A stretch of 64,000 nt of DNA. Source: Acuticoccus sp039034015 (lineage in GTDB: Bacteria; Pseudomonadota; Alphaproteobacteria; Rhizobiales; Amorphaceae). The notes beneath the pieces are model-generated. The model had not been told where the DNA came from and did not search any database. It saw only the letters and a program-made list of their open reading frames with translations. Of the stretch, positions 23,661 to 32,323 are shown piece by piece. Position 1 is the stretch's first letter; each line of letters begins with the position of its first letter. A program made the translations under genes and the position numbers. The stretch covers positions 62,001 through 126,000 of the forward strand of contig JBCCBM010000009.1 of NCBI GenBank assembly GCA_039034015.1, given 5' to 3'.

Positions 23661-25808
23661 CTAATCGAGGCGGAAGGGTTCAGACTTTGCCGTCTGCCCC
23701 GGCTTCCCCCGCCCCGAGAGCGAGGGATTCGTCATAAAATAGTCGTGCGCGTTCACAGCCTCACCCTCGCCGGCCTCAATCCGCCGATGACCCCCATCAG
23801 GGGTGACCAACCAACTTTGCTCAGTATCGCGCAAACTGACGCCCATGATTTGATCGAGGATCTGTTCATGCACAGTTTCGTTATCAATCGGCACCAGCGT
23901 CTCCACCCGCCGGTCCAGGTTGCGGTTCATCATGTCCGCCGACCCAATATAAACCACCGCCTGCCGCGAGGGCAGCGCCGCCCCGTTCCCAAAACAAAAA
24001 ATCCGAGAATGCTCTAAAAATCGCCCAACAATCGACTTCACCACAATGTTGTCCGATAGCCCCGGCACCCCCGGCCGCAAACAACAAATCCCCCGCACCA
24101 CCAGTTCAACCTTCACCCCCGCCATCGATGCATCATAAAGCGCATCAATAATCTGCGGATCCACAAGCGAATTCATCTTCATCCAGACAGCACCCGGCCG
24201 CCCCGCCAGCGCATGCTGCACTTCCCCATCAATGTGATCCAAAATCCGCGTGCGCATCGTGAGCGGCGACACCGCAAGCCGCGACAGCTCCGCCGGCTCC
24301 GCGTACCCCGTCACAAAGTTAAAAACCCGCGCCACATCCTGCGCAATCACCGGATCGGCCGTAAAATACGAAAGATCCGTATAAATCTTCGCCGTAATGG
24401 GATGGTAATTCCCCGTCCCAAGATGGACGTAACTGGCAAGCTGCCCCCCCTCACGCCGCACCACCATTTGCAATTTTGCGTGGGTCTTCAGCTCCAAAAA
24501 CCCATAAACCACCTGAACACCGGCCCGCTCCAAATCCCGCGCCCAGCGAATATTGGCTTCTTCGTCAAACCGTGCCTTAATCTCAATCACCGCGGTGACG
24601 GACTTCCCCGCCTCCGCCGCCGCAATAAGCGCTGCCACAATCGGGCTATTGTTCGACGTGCGGTAGAGCGTCTGCTTAATCGCCACCACATCGCGATCAT
24701 TGGCCGCTTGAGCCACAAACTGCGCCACCACATCAAAGGATTCATAAGGGTGGTGCACCACCATGTCCTTCGCCCGGATGGCGGCAAAAATATCCCCCCC
24801 CTGCTGCAACACCCGCTCCGGATACCGCGGCGTATAGGGCTCAAACTTCAAGGACGGCCGCTCCAACGACACCAGCTGCGACAGGTCTTTCAGCGCCAAA
24901 AGCCCGTCCACAACCACAGTATTGGCCGCATCAACCCCCAGCGCATCCGCCACAAACGCGCGCAAATCCGCCGGCGTCGACCCCTCAATCTCAAGGCGGA
25001 TGACCGACCCCCGCCGCCGCCGCTTCAGCGCACTTTCAAACGTGCGCACAAGGTCTTCCGCCTCCTCCTCAATCTCCAAATCACTGTCGCGGATCACCCG
25101 AAACGACCCGGTCCCCAGAATCTCATGATCGGGGAACAGATGCTTCAAATTCACCCGGATCGCGTACCCCAGCGTAATAAACCGCTCCTTCCGCCCCCCG
25201 CCGCTGACCGACAAAAACCGCTGCACTTGTTCGGGAATACGAACCAGCGCAAACCGCGCGTCCCCATCCGGCCCCTTCAGCCGCAACGCCAGCGAAAACC
25301 CAAGGTTGGGAATAAACGGAAACGGATGCGCCGGATCGATCGCCAGCGGCGTCAACACCGGGAACACATGGGCAAGGAACGTCGCCTCCAGCCCCTGCCG
25401 CTCCTCCTGCGTGAGGTCCTCCGGCCAAACCACCTCAATCCCGGCCGCCGCAAGCTCCCCAAACAGCCCCTTCAACTGCCGCTGCTGCTTGGCGTGCAGC
25501 GCCAAAACCCGCGCATTGATCTTCGAAAGCTGCTCGGCCGGCGTCAGCCCATCGGCGCTTCGTGTGTCAACGCCGGCTCGCTGCTGCGCAATCAGCCCCG
25601 CCACCCGCACCATCATAAATTCATCAAGATTGGTGGCCGAGATCGACAAAAACCGAAGCCGCTCCAGCAGCGGATGGTTCGGATTATCCGCCTCCTCCAG
25701 AACGCGCTCGTTGAACCCCAGCCAAGAAAGCTCCCGGTTCACAAACCGCGTCACACTGTGTCGCAGGGCCGCCCCATCGTGCGCCGTCTTCACTCCAGCG
25801 TCCGCCAT
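23661..25808 (-). CDS. ppk: Polyphosphate kinase 1
   Basis: A 715-residue PPK1: N-terminal domain (RFVNRELSWLGFNERVLEEA), head domain, and two catalytic C-terminal domains. The phosphorylated histidine is in LKTHAKLQMV, and YVHLGTGNYHP and the VYIGSADMMNRNLDRRVE motif are present. It makes inorganic polyphosphate from ATP at the membrane periphery. ATG at 25808 follows GGAGG by seven bases; an in-frame start six codons earlier lacks a good site. A large inverted repeat lies upstream. Confidence 0.97.
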   Translation of the reverse strand: MADAGVKTAHDGAALRHSVTRFVNRELSWLGFNERVLEEADNPNHPLLERLRFLSISATNLDEFMMVRVAGLIAQQRAGVDTRSADGLTPAEQLSKINARVLALHAKQQRQLKGLFGELAAAGIEVVWPEDLTQEERQGLEATFLAHVFPVLTPLAIDPAHPFPFIPNLGFSLALRLKGPDGDARFALVRIPEQVQRFLSVSGGGRKERFITLGYAIRVNLKHLFPDHEILGTGSFRVIRDSDLEIEEEAEDLVRTFESALKRRRRGSVIRLEIEGSTPADLRAFVADALGVDAANTVVVDGLLALKDLSQLVSLERPSLKFEPYTPRYPERVLQQGGDIFAAIRAKDMVVHHPYESFDVVAQFVAQAANDRDVVAIKQTLYRTSNNSPIVAALIAAAEAGKSVTAVIEIKARFDEEANIRWARDLERAGVQVVYGFLELKTHAKLQMVVRREGGQLASYVHLGTGNYHPITAKIYTDLSYFTADPVIAQDVARVFNFVTGYAEPAELSRLAVSPLTMRTRILDHIDGEVQHALAGRPGAVWMKMNSLVDPQIIDALYDASMAGVKVELVVRGICCLRPGVPGLSDNIVVKSIVGRFLEHSRIFCFGNGAALPSRQAVVYIGSADMMNRNLDRRVETLVPIDNETVHEQILDQIMGVSLRDTEQSWLVTPDGGHRRIEAGEGEAVNAHDYFMTNPSLSGRGKPGQTAKSEPFRLD

Positions 25809-25883
25809 GGCCACCCTCCAGCACAAAAAATCCTTTGCCGCCTATGGCACACGTTTGTGACGGTTTGAATGATCTAGATCGGC

Positions 25884-25945
25884 CCAAACACTTGAGGCCC
25901 GCCGGCGCGGGCGTGACGTCTCGGCCTAGACACTCAAGTGTTTGG
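25884..25945. repeat. Inverted repeat upstream of ppk
   Basis: Two 13-base arms pair perfectly (CCAAACACTTGAG at 25884-25896 with CTCAAGTGTTTGG at 25933-25945), 36 bases apart. A smaller hairpin (GCCCGC-CGGC-GCGGGC, 25897-25912) is nested in the spacer, and the palindrome GATCTAGATC lies at 25871-25880. It falls between the hdaA stop and the ppk start, so it may be an operator for ppk or a terminator for hdaA; there is no T-run. Confidence 0.65.
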
Positions 25946-25958
25946 ACAAGCTGATCGG

Positions 25959-26612
25959 TTAAACAAGAGTCGGCCCGCCCGCCCGCATCAGCCGCGCCGC
26001 CAGAGGCACCGTCGCCCCCCGCCGCTCCACCAGCCCCTGCCGGTCCAGCGCCTCCACCCACGAGAGCGCCGCGTGCAGCGTCCGCTCCATTCGGTGGAGC
26101 AAAAACGTCACCACCGCCTCGTCAACAATCAGCTGCCGGCGGGCAAACGCCTCCGCCATCACCGCCCGCATCAAGCCATCGTCCGGCGCCTCCAAGGCCA
26201 CCTCCGGCACCGCCCTCAGCCGCGAGGCCAAATCCGCAAGCCCCCCCACCGCCCGCCGCCGCGCCGTCAAAAGCATCGTCCCAGAGTTTGCCCGCACCGC
26301 ATTGATGAGATGAAACACCATCCGGTCGCTCGCCCGGTCCGCATCATCCACCACCAGCACCCCATCGGCCGGCAGCGTCAGCGCATCCTCAAGCCCCACC
26401 GAGGCGCCATCGCGCAACACCCCGCCCGATCCTTCGGCAAACACCCGCGCCAGATGGCTGCGCCCCGCCCCCTCAGGCCCCGTCACCAGCGCAACCGGAT
26501 GGGGCCAATCCGGCCACCCCGCCAACATCTTGTACGCCGCCCCGTTGGAGCGCGACAAAACTGTGTTCGGCGGCGACACGGGAAGTTCCAGCGCAAGCGC
26601 CAACTGCTCCAC
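25959..26612 (-). CDS. hdaA: HdaA, DnaA-like regulator of replication initiation
   Basis: About 217 residues of DnaA-type AAA+ domain: PNTVLSRSNGAAYKML, Walker A GPEGAGRS (the usual Lys-Thr/Ser pair is Arg-Ser, typical of alphaproteobacterial Hda), Walker B VLVVDDAD, and sensor region LASRLRAV. No DNA-binding C-terminal domain, as in Hda. It should promote DnaA-ATP hydrolysis with the sliding clamp; QLALALELPV near the N-terminus may be the clamp-binding motif. GTG at 26612 (GGAG seven bases before) is preferred, though an ATG at 26696 would add 28 residues. Confidence 0.88.
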   Translation of the reverse strand: MEQLALALELPVSPPNTVLSRSNGAAYKMLAGWPDWPHPVALVTGPEGAGRSHLARVFAEGSGGVLRDGASVGLEDALTLPADGVLVVDDADRASDRMVFHLINAVRANSGTMLLTARRRAVGGLADLASRLRAVPEVALEAPDDGLMRAVMAEAFARRQLIVDEAVVTFLLHRMERTLHAALSWVEALDRQGLVERRGATVPLAARLMRAGGPTLV

Positions 26613-26752
26613 GGCAAGCTCCCTCTCCGACGCCAAAGTTCTAGCCCAACGCCGCGCCCCACAGAGCGCCGTCGCCCGCTTCTCCCCCTTCCCCACACCC
26701 CCGCGTGGACAACACCTTCACAAGCGGCCAAACAGCGCCCAAGGAGTGGCCC

Positions 26753-27757
26753 ATGAACGATGCAAACGACCCCTACCGCGCCGCCGGCGTCGACGTTGAA
26801 GCGGGCGACGCGCTGGTGGAGCGCATCAAACCCATGGTCGCCGCCACCCGCCGCCCGGGCGCGGACGCGGCCATCGGCGCATTCGCCGGCGCGTTCGACC
26901 TTGCCGCCGCCGGCCACACCGACAGCCTCCTCTTCGCCGCCACCGATGGTGTCGGCACAAAGCTGCGCCTTGCCACCGACATGGACCGCCACGAAGGCAT
27001 CGGCATCGACCTTGTGGCCATGGTCGTCAACGACCTCCTCGCCAACGGCGCCGAGCCCCTCTTCTTCCTCGACTATTTCGCCACCGCAAAACTCCGCCCC
27101 GACCACGCCGCCACCGTCATCAAAGGCATCGCCGACGGCTGCATCGAGGCCGGCTGCGCCCTCATCGGCGGCGAAACCGCCGAAATGCCCGGCCACTACG
27201 CCGGCGAGGACTACGACCTTGCAGGCTTCGCCGTCGGCGCTGCCCCCCGCACCCGCGTGCTCCCGCAACACGTCACCGCCGGCGACACCATCCTCGCCCT
27301 CCCCTCCAGCGGCCTCCATTCCAACGGCTATTCCCTCGTGCGAAAGCTCATCGCAGAGGGAAAACTCCCCCAATCCGAAAGCCTCCTCACCCCCACCCGC
27401 ATTTATGTGCGACCCGTCCTCAAAGCGCTCACCGCGCACGACGGCATCCGCGCCATTGCCCACATCACCGGCGGCGGCCTCACCGGCAATCTCCCCCGCG
27501 TGTTGCCAAACACCCTTGCCGCAACCCTCCAACGAAGCGCCTTCCCCGCCCACCCCATCATTGACGCGGTCAAGGCCGCCGGCGCCCTCACCGACACCCA
27601 GATGGAAGCCACCTTCAACTGCGGCATCGGTCTTGCTCTGGTCGTTGCCCGGGAGACTGCCGATGCGGTCGCCCAAACCCTCACCACCGCTGGCGAAACT
27701 CCCACTATGATCGGCACCATCACCCCGCGCTCAGGCTCCGCGTGCGTCATCGCATGA
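26753..27757 (+). CDS. purM: Phosphoribosylformylglycinamidine cyclo-ligase (AIR synthetase)
   Basis: A 334-residue PurM: YRAAGVDVEAGDALVERIKP start, ATDGVGTKLRLA ATP-binding loop, GIDLVAMVVNDLLANGAEPLFFLDYFA, and GGGLTGNLPRVLP. It converts FGAM to AIR in the fifth step of purine synthesis. ATG at 26753 follows AAGGAG by six bases. It is divergent from hdaA and its stop overlaps the purN start (ATGA). Confidence 0.97.
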   Translation: MNDANDPYRAAGVDVEAGDALVERIKPMVAATRRPGADAAIGAFAGAFDLAAAGHTDSLLFAATDGVGTKLRLATDMDRHEGIGIDLVAMVVNDLLANGAEPLFFLDYFATAKLRPDHAATVIKGIADGCIEAGCALIGGETAEMPGHYAGEDYDLAGFAVGAAPRTRVLPQHVTAGDTILALPSSGLHSNGYSLVRKLIAEGKLPQSESLLTPTRIYVRPVLKALTAHDGIRAIAHITGGGLTGNLPRVLPNTLAATLQRSAFPAHPIIDAVKAAGALTDTQMEATFNCGIGLALVVARETADAVAQTLTTAGETPTMIGTITPRSGSACVIA

Positions 27758-28377
27758 CCAAAGCCCGCCTCGCGATCCTCATTTCCGGCCGCGGCAGCAA
27801 CATGGCCGCCCTCGCAACGGCCACCATCAACCCGCACTATCCTGCGCAGGTCGTCACCGTCATCGCCGACCGGCCCGACGCGGCCGGCCTCACCCACGCC
27901 GCCACCGCGGGCCTGCAGACCTTCGTCGTCGCGCGCAAAAAGTACCGCTCGCAGAGATCGTTCGAAGCCGCGCTCGCCACCGCGCTCACCGCCGCACGGC
28001 CCGACTGGATCGCCCTTGCCGGCTTCATGCGCATCCTGAGCCCAGAATTCGTGACGCGGTGGAGCGGGCGGATCATCAACATCCACCCCTCGCTCCTGCC
28101 GGCCTACAAGGGGCTCGACACCCACACCCGCGCCCTCTCAGACGGCGCAAAAATTCACGGCGCCACCGTGCATCATGTGGTGCCGGAGCTCGACGCAGGC
28201 CCCATCATCGCCCAGGCGGCCATCGCGGTGCGCCCGTTTGATACGCACGACACCCTCGCCGCCCGCGTCCTTGCCGCCGAGCACGCCCTTTACCCCGCCG
28301 CGCTCAAAACCCTCATCGAGGGCCGCGCGGCAGCCGCCGGCGACACGATCCTCTTCAACCCGCCTCTGCCGGCGTAA
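27754..28377 (+). CDS. purN: Phosphoribosylglycinamide formyltransferase
   Basis: A 207-residue PurN with LISGRGSNMAAL near the N-terminus, the formyltransferase active-site segment NIHPSLLPAYKGLDTH, and HHVVPELDAGPIIAQAA. It uses 10-formyl-THF to make FGAR. ATG at 27754 overlaps the purM stop. The 3' end overlaps the convergent molybdopterin oxidoreductase gene by 23 bases. Confidence 0.96.
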   Translation: MTKARLAILISGRGSNMAALATATINPHYPAQVVTVIADRPDAAGLTHAATAGLQTFVVARKKYRSQRSFEAALATALTAARPDWIALAGFMRILSPEFVTRWSGRIINIHPSLLPAYKGLDTHTRALSDGAKIHGATVHHVVPELDAGPIIAQAAIAVRPFDTHDTLAARVLAAEHALYPAALKTLIEGRAAAAGDTILFNPPLPA

Positions 28378-30433
28378 GCTTGACGCGATTGTCGTGGAAC
28401 GCTGCGCCCCCATAGGGTGCCACAGGGTCCGCCCCCGTCAGCACATTGATGCCAACCCCGTCCACAAAATCGGCGTTGCGAAAGAGCCCCTCCGCCACAA
28501 CCGTCCCCCGCGGCACACGCGTGCTCACCGCCACGTGGAGCCGCACGCGCCCCCGCGCGCTCTGAAGCGCGGCAAGCGCCCCATCGGCCACCCCCGCCGC
28601 CGCCGCATCATCGGGATGCACCATCACGGTCGGCCGCCCTTCCCGCTTTTGCGAGCCAGGCGTCTCATTGAACGATGAGTTCAAGAACGAGCGCGCCGGC
28701 GCCGTCACCAACCGCAACGGCTCCGCCTCCGTCGCCCCCTCAATCACATCCCACTGATCCGGGAAGGTCGGGATTTGTTCGATCGGCCCCATCGGCCCGT
28801 CGTTGGGCGCGGCCACCGCCCCCCAATCCGGCCGAAACCGGAATTTCCCATCAGGATACGAAAAACCCTCAACGTAATGCGCGGTCGCAAAATCAGGCTG
28901 CATATCCAGCGACCCCTCCCGCTCCAGCGCCATCCAATCCAGCCCTGAGCGCTCCACCATGACACGCACATGGTCCCGCGCCGACATCTCAAACCCCGGG
29001 TGGGACGCCCCCACCCGCGCGCCGAGCGCACAATGCACAAAGTGGTTGTCCCGCGCCTCCCCAGGCGCCTCCACAAGCTTTGGCCCAAAAAGAAGGTGCG
29101 AATGCCCACCCCCTTTATAGACGTCGTCATGCTCCACAAACATCGTGGCCGGCAAAACCACATCCGCCATCATCGCGGTTTCCGTCATCACCTGCTCATG
29201 AACCACCACAAACAAGTCATCGCGGAAAAACCCTTCGCGCACCCGGTCTTGCTCGGGCGCCACAACCATCGGGTTGGTGTTCTGGATGAGCATTGCCGTC
29301 ACCGGTGGCCCACCCTTCAGCGCCTCAGGGTCGCCGGTCAGAACCGCCCCGATTCGCGACTGATCAAGCGCCCGCACTGAAAGGTCTTTCAGTTCCGCCG
29401 CCTCCACCAGCGATTTATCCAATTCATAAATCGCCCCGTTGTTGTGAAACGCCCCGCCCCCCTCATGCTGCCAAGACCCCAAAACGGTGGCGATGGAGGA
29501 GGCCGCATGCATCGCAACAGCGCCATTCCTCTGCCGCGTAAACCCATAACCCAGCCGGAAAAACGTGCGCTTTGTCCGCCCCACCAGCGCTGCAAATTCT
29601 TCAATCGCGGCGACCGGCAGCCCCGTCACCCCCGCCGCCCATTCCGGCGAGCGGCCCCACAAATGCGCCTCCAACCCCTCCGGATCATCCGAAAAGCGCG
29701 CCAAAAACGCCCGATCCGCATACCCATTGCGGAACGCCACATGCATCACCGCGCAGGCCAGCGCTGCATCCGTCCCAGGCTTCAAAATCAGCGCAAGATC
29801 GGCCTGCTTTGCGGTGTCCGTCTCATAAACATCGACGACAACGACCTTCGCCCCCCGCGTTTTGCGCGCGTGGACGGCATGGGTCATCACGTTCACCTGG
29901 GTGGAGACCGCGTTCGTCCCCCAAATCACCACACAGTCCGCCACCCGCATTTCCCGCGGGTCAGGCCCCGCAAGCCGCCCCGTCCCGGCAATGAACCCGG
30001 TCCAGGCCATATTGGTGCAGATCGTATCAAACTGCCGCGAATACTTTTTCGCATGACGCAGCCGGTGGATGCCATCGCGCTGCACAAGCCCCATGGTCCC
30101 CGCGTAATAATACGGCCAAACCGCCTCCGCCCCGTGCTGTGCCTCGGCCGCCAAAAACGCCTCGGCCACCCGGTCCAGCGCCTCATCCCACGAGACCTGC
30201 GAAAACTGCCCGCTCCCCTTCGGCCCCGTGCGCACCATCGGATGCAGCACGCGATCAGGATGCGCCACCCGCTCGCGATACCGGGCAACCTTGGCGCAGA
30301 TCACCCCATCGGTGTAGGTGTTCGCTTTGTCGCCCCGGACGCGGCCAATGGTATCGCCCTCCACCTCCACCTCCAGCGCACAGGTAGACGGACAGTCGTG
30401 CGGGCAGGCTGAGCGCATCCAAATCCCGTCCAT
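28355..30433 (-). CDS. Molybdopterin-dependent oxidoreductase with [4Fe-4S] site
   Basis: A 692-residue member of the prokaryotic molybdopterin oxidoreductase (DMSO reductase) superfamily. The N-terminal Fe-S ligands follow C-x3-C-x3-C-x27-C (Cys10, Cys14, Cys18, Cys46), then the bis-MGD domains (CVVIWGTNAVSTQVNVMTHA; LIQNTNPMVV; MTETAMMADVVLPATMFVEHDD) and the C-terminal dinucleotide-binding barrel. There is no twin-arginine signal, so it is cytoplasmic. Substrate is unknown; no partner subunit lies nearby. It is divergent from a MoxR ATPase and convergent with purN. Confidence 0.9.
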   Translation of the reverse strand: MDGIWMRSACPHDCPSTCALEVEVEGDTIGRVRGDKANTYTDGVICAKVARYRERVAHPDRVLHPMVRTGPKGSGQFSQVSWDEALDRVAEAFLAAEAQHGAEAVWPYYYAGTMGLVQRDGIHRLRHAKKYSRQFDTICTNMAWTGFIAGTGRLAGPDPREMRVADCVVIWGTNAVSTQVNVMTHAVHARKTRGAKVVVVDVYETDTAKQADLALILKPGTDAALACAVMHVAFRNGYADRAFLARFSDDPEGLEAHLWGRSPEWAAGVTGLPVAAIEEFAALVGRTKRTFFRLGYGFTRQRNGAVAMHAASSIATVLGSWQHEGGGAFHNNGAIYELDKSLVEAAELKDLSVRALDQSRIGAVLTGDPEALKGGPPVTAMLIQNTNPMVVAPEQDRVREGFFRDDLFVVVHEQVMTETAMMADVVLPATMFVEHDDVYKGGGHSHLLFGPKLVEAPGEARDNHFVHCALGARVGASHPGFEMSARDHVRVMVERSGLDWMALEREGSLDMQPDFATAHYVEGFSYPDGKFRFRPDWGAVAAPNDGPMGPIEQIPTFPDQWDVIEGATEAEPLRLVTAPARSFLNSSFNETPGSQKREGRPTVMVHPDDAAAAGVADGALAALQSARGRVRLHVAVSTRVPRGTVVAEGLFRNADFVDGVGINVLTGADPVAPYGGAAFHDNRVKLTPAEAG

Positions 30434-30505
30434 AACCCTCTCCCGAATTGCGATGTGCGCGGCGAGTGCGCTACCCCATCAAAAGACACGAGCGAAAGGC
30501 CCCGC

Positions 30506-31405
30506 GTGACCCTGCCCGCCTCCATCGATGACACCCTCGCCCTTCTGACGCGGCAACATTACGTCGCCGACCGCTCTCTCGCCACCGTCCTCTACCTCGC
30601 GCTCAAACTAAAGCGCCCCCTCTTCCTGGAGGGCGAAGCGGGCGTGGGCAAAACCGAGATCGCAAAGGTGCTCGCCAGCGCCCTTGGCCGCGACCTCATC
30701 CGCCTCCAGTGCTACGAGGGCCTCGACACCGCAGCCGCCCTCTACGAGTGGAACTATCCGGCTCAAATGCTCGCCATTCGCCAGGCCGAGGCCGGCAGCA
30801 CCGCCGCCAACCTTTACGATGAAGCCTTCCTCATCGAGCGCCCCATCTTGCGCGCCCTCAAGACTCCCGCATCCGGCGCCCCCATCCTCCTGATCGACGA
30901 ACTCGACCGCGCCGACGAAGCGTTCGAAGCCTTCCTCCTAGAGGTCCTGTCCGACTACCAGGTCACAATCCCCGAGCGCGGCACGATCACCGCGACAGAC
31001 CCCCCCATCGTCATCGTGACCACCAACCGCACGCGCGAAATTCACGACGCCCTCAAGCGCCGCTGCCTTTACCACTGGGTCGATTATCCAACGTTGGAGC
31101 GCGAGCGCGAGATCGTGCGCAAAAAAGTCCCCGGCGCCGGCGAGCGTTTGGCGGACGACATCGTCGCCTTCGTCCAGGGCCTTCGCTCCGGCGAACTCTT
31201 CAAGCCCCCCGGCGTGGCCGAGACGCTCGACTGGGCCCAAGCCCTTGCCGAGCTTGACCAAATGGTGCTGGAGCCCGGCGTTGCCGACGACACCCTCGGC
31301 GTCCTCCTCAAATACCAGGACGATATTGCAAAGGTGCGCGGCTCCACCGTCCAGCGCATGATTGACGAGATCCGCAGCAGCGCCGCCGCCCGAACCCCGC
31401 TCTAA
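30506..31405 (+). CDS. MoxR-family AAA+ ATPase (CoxD-like)
   Basis: A 299-residue MoxR ATPase: Walker A FLEGEAGVGKTE at about residues 39-50, Walker B ILLIDELDRADEAFEAFLLE, sensor 1 IVTTNRTREIHDAL and an Arg-finger region (KRRCLYHW). Such ATPases usually mature enzyme complexes with a VWA-domain partner, for example CoxD with CoxE for molybdenum hydroxylases. No VWA gene follows. GTG at 30506 with AAAGG upstream is preferred over the longer frame starting at 30455. Its stop overlaps the convergent EAL gene by three bases. Confidence 0.92.
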   Translation: MTLPASIDDTLALLTRQHYVADRSLATVLYLALKLKRPLFLEGEAGVGKTEIAKVLASALGRDLIRLQCYEGLDTAAALYEWNYPAQMLAIRQAEAGSTAANLYDEAFLIERPILRALKTPASGAPILLIDELDRADEAFEAFLLEVLSDYQVTIPERGTITATDPPIVIVTTNRTREIHDALKRRCLYHWVDYPTLEREREIVRKKVPGAGERLADDIVAFVQGLRSGELFKPPGVAETLDWAQALAELDQMVLEPGVADDTLGVLLKYQDDIAKVRGSTVQRMIDEIRSSAAARTPL

Positions 31406-32187
31406 GCAGCGTGAGCGTCCGGCGCCACCGTCACCGGCGCCGGCAGATGCAGCGGCGGCAGCGCCTCAAAGGCCGGCCGGGCAAGAAGATAACCTTGAAA
31501 ATACCGCACGCCGAGCTCGGACAGCGCGTGATACTCGCTCACCGTCTCAACGCCCTCCGCCACAACGTCGATCCCCAACGCAGAGGCAGTCGTCAAAATC
31601 CCCGCCACAATGGCCCGGCGCGTCTCATCAAGATCCACATCGCGCACAATCGCCATATCGATCTTCAAAAAGTTCGGCTTGAACTCCGCCAACAATCCGA
31701 GCCCCGCAAACCCCGCGCCAAAATCGTCCAACGCCACGGTGAACCCACAAGCGGCATAGTGGTTCACGATCGCTTGCAGCTTATCCGTGTCCACGATCCG
31801 CTCGTGCTCGGTGATCTCAAACATCAGCCGGCGCAGCGAAAAGCCCGAAACCTGAGCCGCCCGCAGCGTGGTGCGCAAGCATCGCACCGGGTCATAGACC
31901 GCGTTCGGAAACACGTTGATCGACAGTTTCGGCCCGTCGTCCCCGGCCGGAAAAAGCCGCGCGGCAAGTGCAACGGCCGTTTTGCGGGCCTTCTGGTCGA
32001 ACGCGTAAAGATCATCGTTCGTCACAAGATCCAAAACGGTGTTGGCCGGCTCACCATTTGGCCCCCGCACCAACGCCTCGTAGGCGAAAACCTTGCCGGC
32101 GGGGCCGTCCACAATTGGCTGAAACGCAAAGCTAAACTCGGGCGCAAACGCCCGGCCCTCGCGGCATGCCACGCACCCATCAGTCAT
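31402..32187 (-). CDS. EAL-domain cyclic-di-GMP phosphodiesterase
   Basis: A 261-residue stand-alone EAL protein. Motifs: YEALVRG (EAL), FEITEHERI, VALDDFGAGFAGL (the paired Asp), FLKIDMAIVRD, and VVAEGVET, all expected for an active phosphodiesterase. The N-terminus has a CVACREG pair resembling EAL proteins that pair with BLUF sensors. No membrane segment, so it is cytoplasmic. ATG at 32187 follows AGGAG. It would hydrolyse cyclic-di-GMP and so affect motility or biofilm choice. Confidence 0.93.
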   Translation of the reverse strand: MTDGCVACREGRAFAPEFSFAFQPIVDGPAGKVFAYEALVRGPNGEPANTVLDLVTNDDLYAFDQKARKTAVALAARLFPAGDDGPKLSINVFPNAVYDPVRCLRTTLRAAQVSGFSLRRLMFEITEHERIVDTDKLQAIVNHYAACGFTVALDDFGAGFAGLGLLAEFKPNFLKIDMAIVRDVDLDETRRAIVAGILTTASALGIDVVAEGVETVSEYHALSELGVRYFQGYLLARPAFEALPPLHLPAPVTVAPDAHAA

Positions 32188-32323
32188 CCGCCTCTCCTGC
32201 ACTGTCAAGGATCGGCGCGCTCCAACGGCGGCCTACACCAGATCCGACGCAAGCCACCGCACGTCAATCATTCCTAGCGCAGTCTACGCGCCGACCCTGC
32301 CCGGGGCTGATGGGTAGGCGCTG

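Noticed and set aside
23661..25868. Long plus-strand frames opposite ppk
   Set aside because: They are basic, low-complexity shadows of the ppk coding frame.
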